From contig NC_091931.1 in assembly GCF_041260155.1 (NCBI RefSeq), forward strand, positions 22,709,654 to 22,773,653: a stretch of DNA of 64,000 bases. Direction: 5' to 3'. Of this stretch, positions 13,118-36,883 are shown piece after piece (within the stretch, counting starts at the first letter, position 1; every line of letters begins with the position of its first letter). The translations under genes and the position numbers were made by a program. Source of the DNA: Ptychodera flava (taxonomy: Eukaryota > Hemichordata > Enteropneusta > Ptychoderidae). The notes beneath the pieces were generated by a model. The model was not told where the DNA came from. It worked only from the letters and a program-made list of their open reading frames with translations, and did no database searches.

Positions 13118-13828
13118 GGACCGTCTCAGATTGTCGCAGAAGTTCAAAAAGCGAAATTCATTCGTTTAGGGGGGGAGGGGGTTTGACCTCTATTCAATTA
13201 GTGAACTTCACTTTCGCACTTTTATTTTGTGATCACAAGTTTTCGTGTGTTTATTTGAAATTAAAGAAAAACTGCACACTTGTGCCAACAAATTTGTAAC
13301 CGTTTCCATCTCGTTTGTGCCCCAAACACAATTTACCGATAGTAACACTGTATCCTAAACCTTTCATTCAAAATTCAACAAAGACAAAAGTATCATTTTT
13401 TTAAATGTGCTATTTATAAGCGTATGCTCTAACCACTTGATGTCTTTATTCTCACATGTTATGCACCTGTTCATAGTCGTTTTAATATGATTGAACATGC
13501 TTTGGCCCCCTTGTCAAAGTTTCTCGCTTATTTACCGCCCCTACCAAGTACAAATTGCGTGTTCGCAGAGACAAAGAACAGATGCAAAAAGGGAAAGTAA
13601 ATAAAATGAAACTTTTATGCGGTAAAATGCCCAGTTAGTAGTCAAATCTGATCGATTACTTTAATTGTAATGTGGCATGGGGAATGCGTCTTTAGTAGCT
13701 ATAGCAAAATGCAACATTGTACCCTCAGGCAGACATGAACATTTCACACTTTTGAAGTTTCGTTAGGGGGAGGGGGTTTTGATCAAAACGAATTAATTTC
13801 GTTTCTTGAACTTCTGCGACAATCTGAG
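13118..13828. mobile_element. 711-bp non-autonomous TIR element with an 11-bp target duplication
   Basis: The inner left end 'ctcagattgtcgcagaagtt' reads again in reverse complement at 13800-13828. The inverted repeats span about 38 bases with few mismatches. CCTCTTCCTAA occurs at 13107-13117 and again at 13829-13839, as expected for a target-site duplication. The left end has about seven bases (GGACCGT) that the right end lacks. There is no coding capacity. Confidence 0.75.
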
Positions 13829-14274
13829 CCTCTTCCTAATGTTTGCTTCATTTTTACCCTGTGCTAATTTTACTACATTTCGTAGGGGGAAGTCAACTGT
13901 GAATGTTCATCTGAATGTAGATCTGCTGCTCTGACTCCTGCGTTAGGTGTCATTTCAACAGCGATAGATACACACATGTGTCAGGCAAATGTATTGAGTT
14001 TGCGATTTCCACATGTCTTAAGTTGAGCGGCAGAGTACAACATAAACCTGATGAAAATGATACGTCTATACTCATTTAACTTTGAGAGAATTTTAACATC
14101 ATGCATTGAACAGTATACTCGATTTTTCAACCAACTATAAGTCTGGGGGGGGGGGGTGTGAATAATGTTAGTCCACAATGTTCATTAATGTCTCCAAACT
14201 TTGTCAGCTCATTTTGTGAAGACTAGAGTTTTTCTGTCAAGTACCAGAACACCATGTTCAGCCATGTTTCTTCA

Positions 14275-14604
14275 CAGGGTACTTCAGGCATCATTCGTCT
14301 TGAATTATGAATATGATCAATAAATGTCATGCATTAAACTTTTTTCATTATGCAAGCTTTAGCTGTGTCGCGTTTTAACCTTATGAGCTGCTGACGAGTT
14401 GTCTGGTCAGGGCGATAAGGCCCCCCTCCTCGCGTTGGTGATCAGCAGAACAAAGACTGTTTTCTTTGAAATACTATACTGAGATAGCGAGGTTAAAGTA
14501 ATAGGCAAAGGCAAGTAGGGTAAAGTAATGAAAAAAAGTTTAATGCATGACATTTATTGATCATATTCATAACTTCTAGACGAATAATGCCTGCAATACC
14601 CTGT
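14275..14604. repeat. Foldback element with 76-base arms
   Basis: Arm 14275-14350 is nearly the reverse complement of 14527-14604; both contain 'atgaatatgatcaataaatg' or its complement. The loop is about 176 bases. No gene is seen. Confidence 0.75.
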
Positions 14605-14852
14605 GGTTACTTCTCGAGTGTAAGCCATCTTTATTTTATTGCATTGCGATCTGCAGTTTTGAAGATCTCGCGCCCATCATATGCTTGTCAATAAAATCAA
14701 ACACTGAATACAAAGTGTGAATGTCTAGTAATTCAGGTGTTAAAGGTATGGATTGGAACAAGAAGGTGTTTCTTTGTGGCAGATGCATCAACCAGCATTG
14801 ACAAAGAACTTATCAGTGGGTTTCAGAATGATTACAAGTCATTTAACTTTCA

Positions 14853-15180
14853 GGTAGCCTTGGGGACAGATAATCTGATCATCTAATATTTACAATACTT
14901 CTGTAATCTACCCCTTGTTTTTGGCTCATTATTTAAGCGCTTGGAGTAAGTAAATTTTGACCGCCACGTTTTGGTGAAAAACGAAAATTATTTTTTCCCC
15001 GTATAGTCAATACAGGGCGGCAGCCATTTTGAATTTTTCAAATATTAGTTAATATACGTTCTTTTGGCTGGTACCAATGTATGAGCGGTGAACCTGGATT
15101 TTTTTATTCTGGATCTTGAAAGGGAGGGTCCCTTGGAAAATTGTAGCAAAAAGTGTACACAGTTTCACAGCCCCTGAGGA
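14853..15180 (-). mobile_element. Degraded M1 element, reverse copy
   Basis: Begins with 'ggtagccttggggacagata' and carries the family blocks in reverse ('ctaccccttg', 'ggcggcagccattttgaatt'). The far terminal repeat is not clear, so the end is approximate. Confidence 0.55.
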
Positions 15181-16213
15181 AACCCGATCACGTAGGCAAG
15201 GCCAAGCGTTGTTGAGATGCGCTGAATTAAGACGAAAAGTTGGGTACGGAGAAAGATATTGCGGCCAGACAAGAAATATCTGACTAACAGAAGTGAGTAC
15301 AGGTTACTTCAAAGGCGCCGCGGATACCTTCGGATTGCATCACGTGACAACATTTATATCTACCACCTTACCGAAGCGGATGTTATTAGGTCTTTTAGAT
15401 AGGTGAGCGCAAGCTTTTGTTCGCGAACGAATTTTGGTGACCTCAATGGTCACACGAAAGCTCATTAAATTCGCAAAGGCAAGCTACTGAGAGAAGTTCT
15501 CGGGCGTTTCAATTATTGTTACGTAATGCGCGCTATTTATCAGTGAAACTTGTCATTGAACAAGACAAGAACGAAAAATATAACCAGTAGTTTCGTTTTA
15601 GAGTAGTTCTTTGGAAAATTACGTATTGTGATAAATCATGTACTCGGGGAATTCCCCGTATAGTATTCAGCACGGCACGCTGGGAAATGCGCTACGCCTT
15701 GCGAAAATATAGCTGATACAGGCATGTGACGTTGACGAATGCACTGTTCACTTCCTGTGATGTGTTTTTATCTTATGTAGTCCAGAATCGTTCCTGAGAC
15801 ATTCAAGGTAGGTGAGGTATACTAGTAAAGAATGCTCAGGCTAAACGATGCTTGCATAAATTTGATTGAAACCCTATGCGACGCCCATCGACTTCAAAGT
15901 CGTGCAGCTGCTGGCTGTTGTATGTTGACCGAACAGAAAATGACGGAAGTTGCTTGTACACATATGTATGGCGCATATTGTGATCGCAGTTTCGTGTTTC
16001 ATGTTTTTCTCATTGATGTTTCAGGGGTTCAGTTATCGATGTATATGCTGTGCGGAGTCCAAATGCATTTTCCACCGAATAATATCTTTTACACGCAGTC
16101 ACTCTACTCCAACCACAGCTCTGGAGTGCACGAGTGCGGGCCGGGTGTACGTGTCCAGAGTGGCTGCCCCAATGGTTAACTAAATCACCGAGCGGTTGCT
16201 GCTGATGGCTCTA

Positions 16214-16940
16214 AGGGAGCCGTCATTTTTCCGAAAGCTACAAAGGGAGGGGAGGAGGTTGCTCAAAATGAGTGAAAGAAGGGGGTTACTCAATTTTTGG
16301 TGCAAAATATATTGAAACACGACTCAGATTTCACCATTTTACACATCAACTCCAAATTTTCGTGCCCTCCTTTCGGGCTGTCTTCCCCCTTGGGGTGTTC
16401 TAACAATTTTACAAAAAACAAACTGAAAACAGCTCTCAGATTGTACCAGACTGTCCCAGTACACACATCGATTTTTCAAAAATTTCCATGCAAGAGAGGG
16501 GACACCTCCTCTGACACTTTCCCCGTAGCTGCACTTTCAAATTCTACCCTGTCAGATATGTCGGTGAAAACCTAGTCTTGATACCCATCCAAATTGAACG
16601 ATACGGTATGGTTGGATACTGGTTATAGCGTGAGCTTGTATATCTACATTTTTTCGTGATTTTGAATTTCATTTTTTTCGTTTCACCACGGTACCTCACT
16701 CACACCGTCATGAGATAGCCGATGGTAGGGTACACCATGCCAGGATTTGAAAGGTCTGTACTATTGTTGTGTTTTTGTAAATTTTACAAATCCATACTTT
16801 TCTAAGTGGGAGGGGGTGGTCACTCAAAATTTCTATGTCAGAGAGGGGGTTACTCAAATTCATCATGGTTGGCATGGGGGTACTCAAAATTCCAGAGTTT
16901 CGGATGAGTCCGCCCCAGGCCGTAAATAATGACGCTCCCT
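16214..16940. mobile_element. TIR element family M2, copy 1
   Basis: Left end AGGGAGCCGTCATT matches the inverted right end AATGACGCTCCCT. The interior is made of repeated 'gggggttactcaa' phrases. A related copy is at 33079-34360. The open frames here are fragments of the repeat, not genes. Confidence 0.65.
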
Positions 16941-17351
16941 CATACGCCAACATATACAAGCGAGATGTTATTAGTAGAAAATAGAGGGCGTATGGAAACG
17001 GCAAGAGTGTACTTCGACGGTACATGCTTGCGATAGGCCCTTTCAATTTACCAAGACGTAATTAAATAGGGTCACTAGGTGGGTTCAATACCCGCCGAGC
17101 GTACTGCAAATACGCACAGAATGTAATAAGCCTATACTTATTTTATACCACACCCCGGGATACCACACAAGATCTTAATGTTCACCTTCAGACAAAAAAT
17201 CCATCAATGTTAAATTACATATGACTGGTAAGCACGGCAGACTCAACCTTTAGCCGTACCTGTGCCTTCTCGTCATTGTTAGAATTGCAGTAAGGGAAGG
17301 CTTTCTTTCAAATCACCAAGATTGCAAAAATCTTGATGTTCAAATGACATT

Positions 17352-17712
17352 TTAAGATAGAACGCGCCTCGAAAGTGAAAGACTTAATCTTTTGCTCAAA
17401 CTGTCCTCAAGGAATATTTCACCCATTGTCTTTCAAAATAAAAAATGAAATCGGGGGTCACCGTGCAAATTTTGGTACTAGTGAAACAAATAACCCAAGG
17501 TTTACCGATATTTAAAATTGAAAATGGCCGCCACCCCTGTGTTAACTATGGAGAACAATAAAAGTTTTGAAAGAATTTCGAAAAACTAAGCCGGTGAAAA
17601 ATTTTCTTACACCAAGAGCTTTAAAATGAACCCCCACAAGTGGTATATCAGAAAAGAATTGTAAAAGTTTGAGAGTCCGAATATCTTTCCCCGATGGCGC
17701 GTTCTACCTTAA
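17352..17712 (+). mobile_element. M1 element, well preserved copy
   Basis: Starts TTAAGATAGAACGCGCCTCG and ends GGCGCGTTCTACCTTAA. The outer about 17 bases are inverted repeats, with TTAA at both edges. Useful as the type copy of the family. Confidence 0.85.
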
Positions 17713-17892
17713 GAGACTAACGCAAGCGACTCTTAGATTATCTTAAGCGACTCAAGATAGGCACAACTAATATTAAATTAGTGACAAATATGCCTAACGG
17801 AGGAAAATGTAGAACGAATACTGTCTTTGAAGAATGACTTGCATACTGCTCACACCTCAAGACTTGTTATTGACCATAAGCAAATTCATCTT

Positions 17893-18242
17893 GCAGTAGC
17901 ACGCGCCTCGAAACTGAAAAACTTAAACTTGCTCAAACTTTCCTCAATGAAATTTTAAACCATGCATCCTCTCACCAAATCAAGAATGAAGTCAGGGGTT
18001 ATCGTATAATTTTTGGTACGAGAGAAACAAATTACCCGACGTCACTGATATTTGAAATTCAAAATGGTCGCTATTGTGTAGACTGATGGAATTTTCGACC
18101 ATGGATATTAAAAAACTAAGACGGTGAATTTTTTTGCACTCCTAGAGCTATAAAATGACCTCTCACAAGTGGTAGATCAGGAAAGAATTTGTAAAAAATT
18201 GCGATTCCAAGTATCTGTCCCCTAGGCGCATTCTGACCGTGA
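17893..18242 (+). mobile_element. M1 element copy
   Basis: Starts 'gcagtagcacgcgcctcgaa' and ends 'ctaggcgcattctgacc'. The interior shares 'gagaaacaaattacccgac' and 'aaaatggtcgct'. It lies only about 180 bases from the previous copy, in the same orientation. Confidence 0.75.
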
Positions 18243-18685
18243 TTCAAAGAGCCAAACATTTTCGCAACTTACCAATGTGACCCCAAACAGGACTTTGACC
18301 CAAACCTATTACTTTGCATTGGTGAACTATTTGAGAATGTCCATTGTGTTTTTTACGACTTTCGACTATAGCCCATTGTTACATTAGTCGCTTGGTGCTT
18401 GTTGTACTTGTCTGTTCCGGGTACATCACGTTGCTCGCATCCATCCTAAGACACCACTTTCCTTGTAGGCTCTGGGACCAACGCAATAAAAGCGGAAAGA
18501 TTTCGCTGAAATTTATCTATACAATTCATTCGCTCGAGGCAGTAAAATATCCGATTGGGGCAGATTTAAGACAAGCTATACTGTCAGCTTGCAGGTTACC
18601 GTTTCGAACTTTGACCCGAATGTCCAACTTCCTTCCGCGCCATTCCGAAATTGACGCGGAACGGAGACGTCGAGTCATTGAAACA

Positions 18686-19032
18686 TAAGGCAGTATGCAC
18701 CTCGAAAGGGAAAGACTTAAACTTTTGTTCTCTCTTTCCTCAATCGAACTTTCAGCCGTTCACTTACCAAATCAAGAAAAGAAATTGCGTCACGTCGCAA
18801 AGTTTTGTACTAGACAGACAAATCATTCAACATTTACCGATATTTGAAATTCAAAGTGGCCGCTATCCTTGTGTTAAGTCTATGATTTTTTTGATTTTTT
18901 TGAGAAACTAGGAGGGCAAAAATATTTCTGACGCCAAGAGCTTTACAATGAGCCCCTACGAGTCGTAGATGAGAAAAGAATTGTAAAAAATTGATTCTAA
19001 ATAATTCTGTCCCCGAGGCGCATTCTACCTTC
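18686..19032 (+). mobile_element. M1 element copy
   Basis: Starts AAGGCAGTATGCACCTCG and ends CGAGGCGCATTCTACCTT. It is the third same-orientation copy within 1.7 kb. Confidence 0.8.
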
Positions 19033-19754
19033 AAAATCGTTGTTTATAGGGCACATATGATTTCAAGCATTTAGTAGTTATTCATTTGATACTGATTTAT
19101 TCTCCAATGTAAAACATTTTGAAAATAAACTACTAGACCTAAGCTATAGTTTATAAACCTTTCTACCAATGAGCGCCAAAACGAAAGTACCAAAACTCAG
19201 GCACCCTTAGCGCCACACATCACACTCGTTGAAATAGTAATTACATGTAACTATATTTTGTGTACGTGTATGATCTGAGAGGGTCGATGAACTTTGGGCT
19301 CAAATCGGTATCAGCGATTTAAGAGAGTACTACCTGTAATGTTTCTTCCACTAAAGTGAAAGCGAAAGTAATCCCATGCGTAAATTGATCTAAAATTGAA
19401 CATGATGTCCGCGCTGACCGGTAGATGATGAAACTTAAAATGGTAGCTTTGTCTACTACTTCAACGATACGCCCACTCACTATCGCCATGTAAACACCGG
19501 ATATGTGACTGGTTATTCAGAACACAGGAAACCTTTTCGTGAGCATGAAAAAAAATTTCGTGTGTCCGAGAAACTATTTTGTGCACACGAAAATATATAT
19601 AGTGCGCTCAAATAACTTCCTTCAAGTGCACGAAAGACTAGTCAGTGTTTATTAAGATCATATCCAATGTGAGCAGAAGTGATTATGTTTCTATATTAGT
19701 GTCCTTAATTAAGGGACTGGGGTGGATTTATAGGGGGATCACCCTGTTTTTGAC

Positions 19755-20290
19755 TTTGGTGACGGGGAGTGTCAGTGTTTTTTTGAATTAGCATCGGCTC
19801 ATACTCGCTTAAAATGCATCGTACCAGCCATGAATTGCAATTCATTCATTTGCAATTTTTGGCTCGCCCTTCGAGCGCGTAACTTTACTATATCAGAGAT
19901 ATAAATCAGAAATATCTAGATGATTGAAAATTAAAAGTATGTTATTCAAAGCTGATCATCATACCAGCATCAAGTTGCATCATTCGGTTCAGTTTTTGAC
20001 TCACCCTTTCGGGCGCAAAACCTTAATGTATTAGAGATATTATATCAGAGATATCTGGATGTTTGAAAGCCTGTTTTGCAATGCATCATACTATGAATTA
20101 CGTTATTCAGTTACAGTTTTCTGTGCGCCCTTCAGAACTTCAATATATCAGAGATATACATATGTCACAGCTATATCTGGAAGTTTGCGAATTGAAAGTC
20201 TGTTTTACAAAGCGTGCTAATCAATATGGAATCTGCATTGCAGATACAAGGCATGACAAAACTTGCAGAAATATTTCATAATACACATTG
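19755..20290. repeat. Loose tandem repeat of about 150-180 bp
   Basis: Three diverged units share 'tatcagagatata', 'tctggatgtttgaaa'-like and 'cgcccttc' phrases (near 19865, 20000 and 20125). No coding signal is seen. Confidence 0.45.
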
Positions 20291-21475
20291 ATACAGTGAG
20301 ATATTTTAGAAAGAGAGAAATGAAAAGATATCTTATATTGTCATTGATGCAATTATTTTTCTTCCTGTCACAGGTTTTATAATAAATTTTTTTTTCATGA
20401 GTAAATTATAGTTAACTGAAGACAGCTTTTGTCGTCATTAGCTAGCTGTACTTTTACGGTTACAGGGATTAACAGACACTTCACATAAGGTTTGGCTACA
20501 ACTTATGCATAAAATAGCTTTCCAGGGCTTCTCAGGAGATGTAATTGGAACCAAGCAAGAAAGTCAATTTTCTTGGCTCCTGTCCATTATTTTGGTATAG
20601 GCGTGATTGTTCTTTGTTATACTATTGGTATAGTGATTATAATATAGTTTCCTTTATGAAGTTTCTGAACCTGTCCTTAAAAGGTAACAGGGAACACCAA
20701 AATTGATATTCAATTCCTTAGAAGCTAGTACAAGGACAACTGTTAACGGACGATTTTAGAGATATGAAATAGTGCATTGTCACTGAAAATAAACTTTTAT
20801 ACCTAAATTATCAAAAAAACACCGAGTTAAATTCTGTTCTTTAAGAAAGCGCATCATTCCAAGGCTACACATTTGTGTCCATGAAAATTCGGAGACGAAA
20901 GTAATGCACTGAAAAAAACTACTTTACGCTCCATATTTCTGATTTCTACATTTGTATCTGATTTTGTTTGATTAACTGTTCTTGTTGTGCAACTAGTTAC
21001 CGCCCTTTGTGTGCTCATTCATAGTGGACCATTTGTGCTACATTAAAAAGTTTGTCTAACGAAGGAAACCTCAGCAAATTTGTTGCCTGTGTGTTTTGAT
21101 TTTGATTGATTTTGATTAGGCTAGCGCCATTCCAATGGATGTTATTAAAGTACCGACATCTCAAACGAGCATTGTTTTGGTGCTCTTTACAAGCATGTAA
21201 AAAGAAATCTAAAATCTCACTTAAAAGGCACCGTATAGAATATGGTCCCCTCGATAAGTAGGAATTCAAGTAATAGTAATAATGTACAATAAAATTAGTT
21301 CCCTAAGTTTCACAAAACCTGCGTCTTGAAGGACGCTACTCTCCGTAAATTTCACCTGCTTAACACATTTTTGAAGTTTATAGATATTTTGAAGTCAATA
21401 CATTTTTGTCTGTCCGTACAAACACTGAAAAACATAAAATTAAATCCGCAGGAATTACTACATTTATTATTTCAG

Positions 21476-21519
21476 GTAGACGATTGTACGAACTAAGTTA
21501 AAGTACAGCCTTTGCGAGA
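21476..21519 (+). other. Probable 5' untranslated part of the NEURL4-like first coding exon
   Basis: A good 3' splice site (pyrimidine-rich 'tttattatttcag', AG at 21474-21475) lies 44 bases before the chosen start codon. This suggests a non-coding first exon further upstream, which I cannot locate from sequence alone. Confidence 0.45.
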
Positions 21520-32371
<10,852 letters not shown>

Positions 32372-32739
32372 AACGACTGGAAAGTGACTTAACAAAACGC
32401 TAGTGTAACAAGGGCTTCAGACATATTACCAGTTACCGTAACCGTCAATCAGTTGGGCTTTGTATTTACATTTCTTCCTAGTCATAGGGTATACCATTTC
32501 ATCCTTATTAGACCTATATGTATATGCAGTTATTTGACAGTGTCTATATTATGTAGATCAAGTTATTGAAGTTGCTGAGACGTTCGTAAACTTATATACC
32601 AATAGCAGTCGATGGACTCCTTGTCCTCGAACATTTTAGAAACACTCAAAGTATATATGGTTTTCAAATCCCTGCAGCCTGTGCTTATTTAGTTCATGAC
32701 ACATAGACAAGAGGTTAAAGGATATCGCGTATCCACTTC

Positions 32740-32935
32740 TCACTTATGTTTTGATAAACATTCATGTACGTTTATGTATCACTCACAGCGTCGAGGTATC
32801 CTTCAAAACCATTTTCTTTGTGGCTCGGAAAAAGTCTCAATAAGCATGAAACCTACAGTGCCAAAGGATTCTTTTACGTGTACACCAACCAACCAAGATA
32901 ATTTCAGAGTCCCGTATAGCGGTAACCCGCCGCGA
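32740..32935 (+). pseudogene. Decayed duplicate of the last exon of the NEURL4-like gene
   Basis: The frame starting at 32851 reads TYSAKGFFYVYTN, which parallels TYKAKVVFQVYIN in the true last exon. The DNA also matches further upstream ('ttgataaacatt' at 32751 versus the intron copy at about 32106). An in-frame TAA at 32899 and loss of similarity after it mark it as non-functional. The duplication carried intron sequence, so it was made by DNA duplication rather than by retrotransposition. Confidence 0.6.
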
Positions 32936-33078
32936 TATCGGAAACCTTGGTAATTTTCGATAATATTAAGACACAGTATCTCCCACGCTGTCACATGTCT
33001 TTATTTTTAAACATTGGAATCTCCAAGTCATATTGTAGTGTTTGTATCGTTTCACATACAACAGGAGCGCATGTACTT

Positions 33079-34360
33079 AGGGAGCCGTCATTATTTACGG
33101 CCAGGGGGTCGGAGGCATTTCATCGGAAACTCTGCCAACCATGATGAATTTGAGTAACCCCCTCTCTAACTCAGAAATTTTGACTAACACCCCCCACTTA
33201 GAAAAGTTAAATACCAATACATGTAATTGTAAAATTTACAAAATACAGCAATAGTCAAGACCTTTCAAATCCTGATGTACCCGGCTAGATTATCATCGGT
33301 TGTCTCATGACGGTTGAAAAAGGTGAAACCAACAAAATGGAATACAAAGTGACAACAAAATACAGATATAAAAGCTCACGGTATAACCAGTCTCCAACCA
33401 TATAGTATTGTTTAATTTGGATGGGTATCATGACAGAGTTTTCACTAGGATATCTGACTGGGCAGAATTTGGGAACTCTGGGGGAGAACACAAGAGAGAG
33501 TGAGGAGGAACGCGTCAAAGAGAGCTATCCCCTATCTTTCATGGAAAATTTTGAGAAATTGATGTGTGCAATGGTGCAGTTGGTGCAATCTGAGAGGTGT
33601 TTTTAATTTTTTTTACTGAGTAAAACTGTTAGAACACCCCTAGGGGAGAGCTTGAGAGGGGACCCCCTCTAGTATTGGAAATACAATCTGAGAGGCGTTT
33701 ATTATTTTGCACTCGGTAAAATTGTTTGAAAATGGCATTGAACACTAATATTTTTATTCCATTTTTTGCATGATCAGTTGTTGAGTAACAATATTCAACA
33801 ACCAAACGATGACTATACATTTTGTAAAAATAGTTTTCGGTTTTCCAGAGATTGAAGACCAAAGAATATGCAGAAATGGAAAATCTGTGACCTTCTTGTG
33901 TTATTTCTCAAGCTGCCAGCTTCTAATCAAAAGCGTGAATACGGTATGGTCAAATGTCAAAATGGTTATGGAACTGAAGTCAATTAAATATATGTTTCTG
34001 TGATAATAAAGGACGAATTCACAACAGTTCAGTTTGCCCTAGATCCTGTGAAATGTTTTAGAAATTGGTGTGTGATATGGCGCAGTCTGGTGCAATCTGA
34101 GAGGTGTTTTCAATTTGTCTTTTACTAGTAAAACTGTTAGAAGACCCAATGGGAGAGAGCACGAGGGGGTATCACCCCTCTCGCATCGAAAATTTTTGAG
34201 AAATTGATGTGTGCAATTGTGCAATCTGGGAGTGTTTCAATTTATTTCGCACAAAACCCTCCTGCCTCTCCACATTTTCAGCAACCCCCTTGAAGTTTTC
34301 AATATTTTGAATGACCCCCTGTCACATTCCTCTGACCCTCCAGACCATAAATAATGAAGA
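33079..34360. mobile_element. TIR element family M2, longer copy 2
   Basis: Left end AGGGAGCCGTCATTATTTACGG is mirrored by 'ccataaataatga' at the right end. The body repeats 'gaggtgttttcaatt' and 'gtgtgcaat' blocks (near 33595 and 34105), so it is internally duplicated and longer than copy 1. Confidence 0.6.
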
Positions 34361-35584
34361 GAACAAAGCTTCTACTGTTATCAAGCAGAACGGAGTATAA
34401 TATTACCTATACTATCCCATAGGGAGAAACGACTTGCAAGAGTTTGGTCAAAAAGTGAAAGTATAAGTTTGGAAAACACATTTTAAAAGTTCCTTAAGTA
34501 TGTACTCTGATATATTTACTGCGTTCGTGATTCGTCTTGGGTGATATTTTTTCACAATGGCCAGTCGTCTGTATCAAATTACGTCGATCGAAATCATATC
34601 TCTGGAGGATCATCTTCATGAAATGAATGATATCTGTTTGAAAGTTAAGAGCAGGACTTGGGTTCGGATGGACTGTACATGTCTTACTTGTGTTTATTAC
34701 TTCTTTAGTGAGTACAGTATTAGTTTGGGGAATAATTATAGGAATGCATCCTGTTTTCTCGACCCTATCAATATTGGTATGGGGGCCTCAAATAATACAG
34801 ATAGCGTGCTGTGTATGTCATATGATCATTTTAACATATCTTTTTACAATGACGCGTAATCCATCTCATTTCTTTCCGTGTCAAGACGCCCTCACACTGC
34901 TTCCTTGACTCGTGTGACAACAGAGGACACTATTATGTAAGTTCAGTTAACAAATCACAGGTATCTCGATCCTTCCACAGTGTTATCGGAACTTGAAGTT
35001 TATATGTATATCCGTTCTGGTGAACAATAATGTCATTAATAAAAACTGTGGGGTTATGATTTTGGGGTCTGATTATTTGCATTTATAATCTGACAGGAGA
35101 TCGATCAGGATTGAGAAACTCAATTGACCACCCTCTCCCCAGTCCAAAAAGACATTTGAGTGGCGTAATGATATATGATACCATATTATGTGATCCGCCT
35201 ATCTTCTGCTCTGACAACTCTTACGAATCTACAAGTGACGCAGTTTTCACATTTAATTTGATAGATGCTTTTGTGAAGTAAGTAAGTGAGTGAGTGAGTG
35301 AACATGCATAAAAGTAATTAACTTTGTTGAAGACAACTCTGCTTTGGAGTTACAATACGACACTTTTTATAAACGTTCGGATCCACTTTATCGATACACA
35401 GATAATAAATCTGTGTACAAGTGTTTATTTCTTCGGTGAAATACATAATTTGCAAAACAATTAACTCCATAAAATGACAGCTGCATGTCCAAAGACTCGG
35501 GCAAGATATAATGTCAATGAATAAATGTTTTGGGAACTACAAATATCTCTCAAAATCAATTCCTTTACATGTATATGAAATAAT

Positions 35585-35932
35585 GTAGTACGCGACTCGA
35601 CATTGAGAGATTTGAATTTTTACTCAATTTTTCCGTTCTTTGAATTATGCCCTTTTAGAAATCACAGTGCAAAATTTGGTTCGAGAGAAACAAATTGCCC
35701 GATATTTACCAAAATCAGAGTCAAAATGGCTACCATCACTGTAATAGCTCTGTGGAAAACAATAAATTTCGACTTTTCACAAATTAAAAATGAGCCGGTG
35801 TGAAATTTAGCTACGCCATGAGCTGCATGCAAAATAAGACCCCCCCAACACACACACAAGTGATATACCAAAAGCTATTGTACATGTTACAGAGAGTCTG
35901 AATGTCTGTCCCCGAGGGGCATTCTATCCTAA
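35585..35932 (+). mobile_element. M1 element copy
   Basis: Starts 'gtagtacgcgactcgacatt' and ends 'cgaggggcattctatcct'. The family interior is present ('gagaaacaaattgcccgata'). Confidence 0.75.
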
Positions 35933-36547
35933 GCAAGTCAAAGTAGTCTTACCGTATGTAACGTAATGGAAGATAAATATTGCCAAAACAACGATTTCGT
36001 ACAAATGTAATGATTGAAAAATGAAACACGTGACTGACATTGTCGTTGATCGGCATTGCTTTCGAAAACCCAAAGAACGTTATATTTTGACGTAATGTTG
36101 AAGTTCGGAAGAAATGCCGTGTTTGTATCGCTATTGTACAATCAATTGCATCGGGAAAAGCATATATAGTGACAATTCTATAAACTCAACAAGCACAATA
36201 ATTGTACGTGCATTCATGTAAATATTTGTAATGGACAGTTAGTTCACACTTTTTAAAAATCCGGCAGTGGCTCAAAGGCAAGAAATATCATTTTTTCACA
36301 ACCATGTGTTGAACTTAACCGTCATGTAAATGTCGGGAAACATTGCTGCATTCCGTGCAACCATTAAAACATGTAAATGCACGTTCCAAAAACATGAACT
36401 ACCCTTATACGACAGGCATCGCATACAGTGACAAACCAAGTTAAAATGAGATCGTGACCATGCAAATTAACCGTACCTTAAATAACTGAAAGATATCAAT
36501 AGGAAAAAACATCAGGAAAATAGGTTTTACCTAGTATTGTTTGATAA

Positions 36548-36770
36548 TTGTTTGTTTGTTTGTTTGTTTGTTTGTTGGCTATTCATACATTTCATCCAAA
36601 CGTCGTCAACCAATTTACCATGCAGTCAACTGATCATCCAATCTCTGTTCGTTTTACCTATACGTGTCTGTCTGTCCGCCTATCTACTGTATTTGTCTAT
36701 CTGTCTGTCTGCTCTTTATTTTTGTCTCTCTGTTCGTCTCTGTCTGAGGTCTGTCTATCTGAGTCCATTT
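36548..36770. repeat. GTTT and TCTG/TCTA simple repeats
   Basis: Seven GTTT units, then loose CTGT/CTAT runs, downstream of the otopetrin stop on the minus strand. Confidence 0.75.
36715..36720 (-). terminator. Possible poly(A) signal of otopetrin A
   Basis: AATAAA on the minus strand, about 165 bases past the stop codon. It is the only canonical signal near that end, but it sits in low-complexity DNA. Confidence 0.4.
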
Positions 36771-36883
36771 TAACCGTTAGAAGATAAGTTTACGTGTCTG
36801 AAGTAAAATTTTACAAGGGTAAAGTTCTCTTTGCGTGGATTTGTCTTTTACTGTGAAGACACGGCAGCAACACCGACATGACT

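Larger units (their letters stand above)
12655..21475. other. Intergenic, repeat-rich region between IK and the NEURL4-like gene
   Basis: No exon with a recognisable protein signature. It holds a 711-bp TIR element (13118-13828), a foldback (14275-14604), four M1 copies, one M2 copy (16214-16940), and a loose tandem repeat near 19755-20290 with 'atcagagatat' motifs. The remainder is plain AT-rich DNA in which I see nothing. I found no convincing poly(A) signal close behind the IK stop. Confidence 0.6.
32372..36883. other. Intergenic region between convergent NEURL4-like and otopetrin genes
   Basis: Contains a decayed last-exon copy (32740-32935), an M2 copy (33079-34360), an M1 copy (35585-35932) and GTTT/CTGT simple repeats (36548-36770). 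The rest shows no gene I can support. Confidence 0.6.

Noticed and set aside
15832..16183. Two overlapping plus-strand frames of 115 and 77 residues
   Set aside because: No recognised domain, no supporting splice sites and a neighbouring transposable element; not enough to call a gene.
17082..17102. tRNA-like T arm (GGGTTCAATACCCGC)
   Set aside because: The T stem-loop is good, but no A box, anticodon arm or acceptor stem is present upstream; chance or a worn SINE fragment at most.
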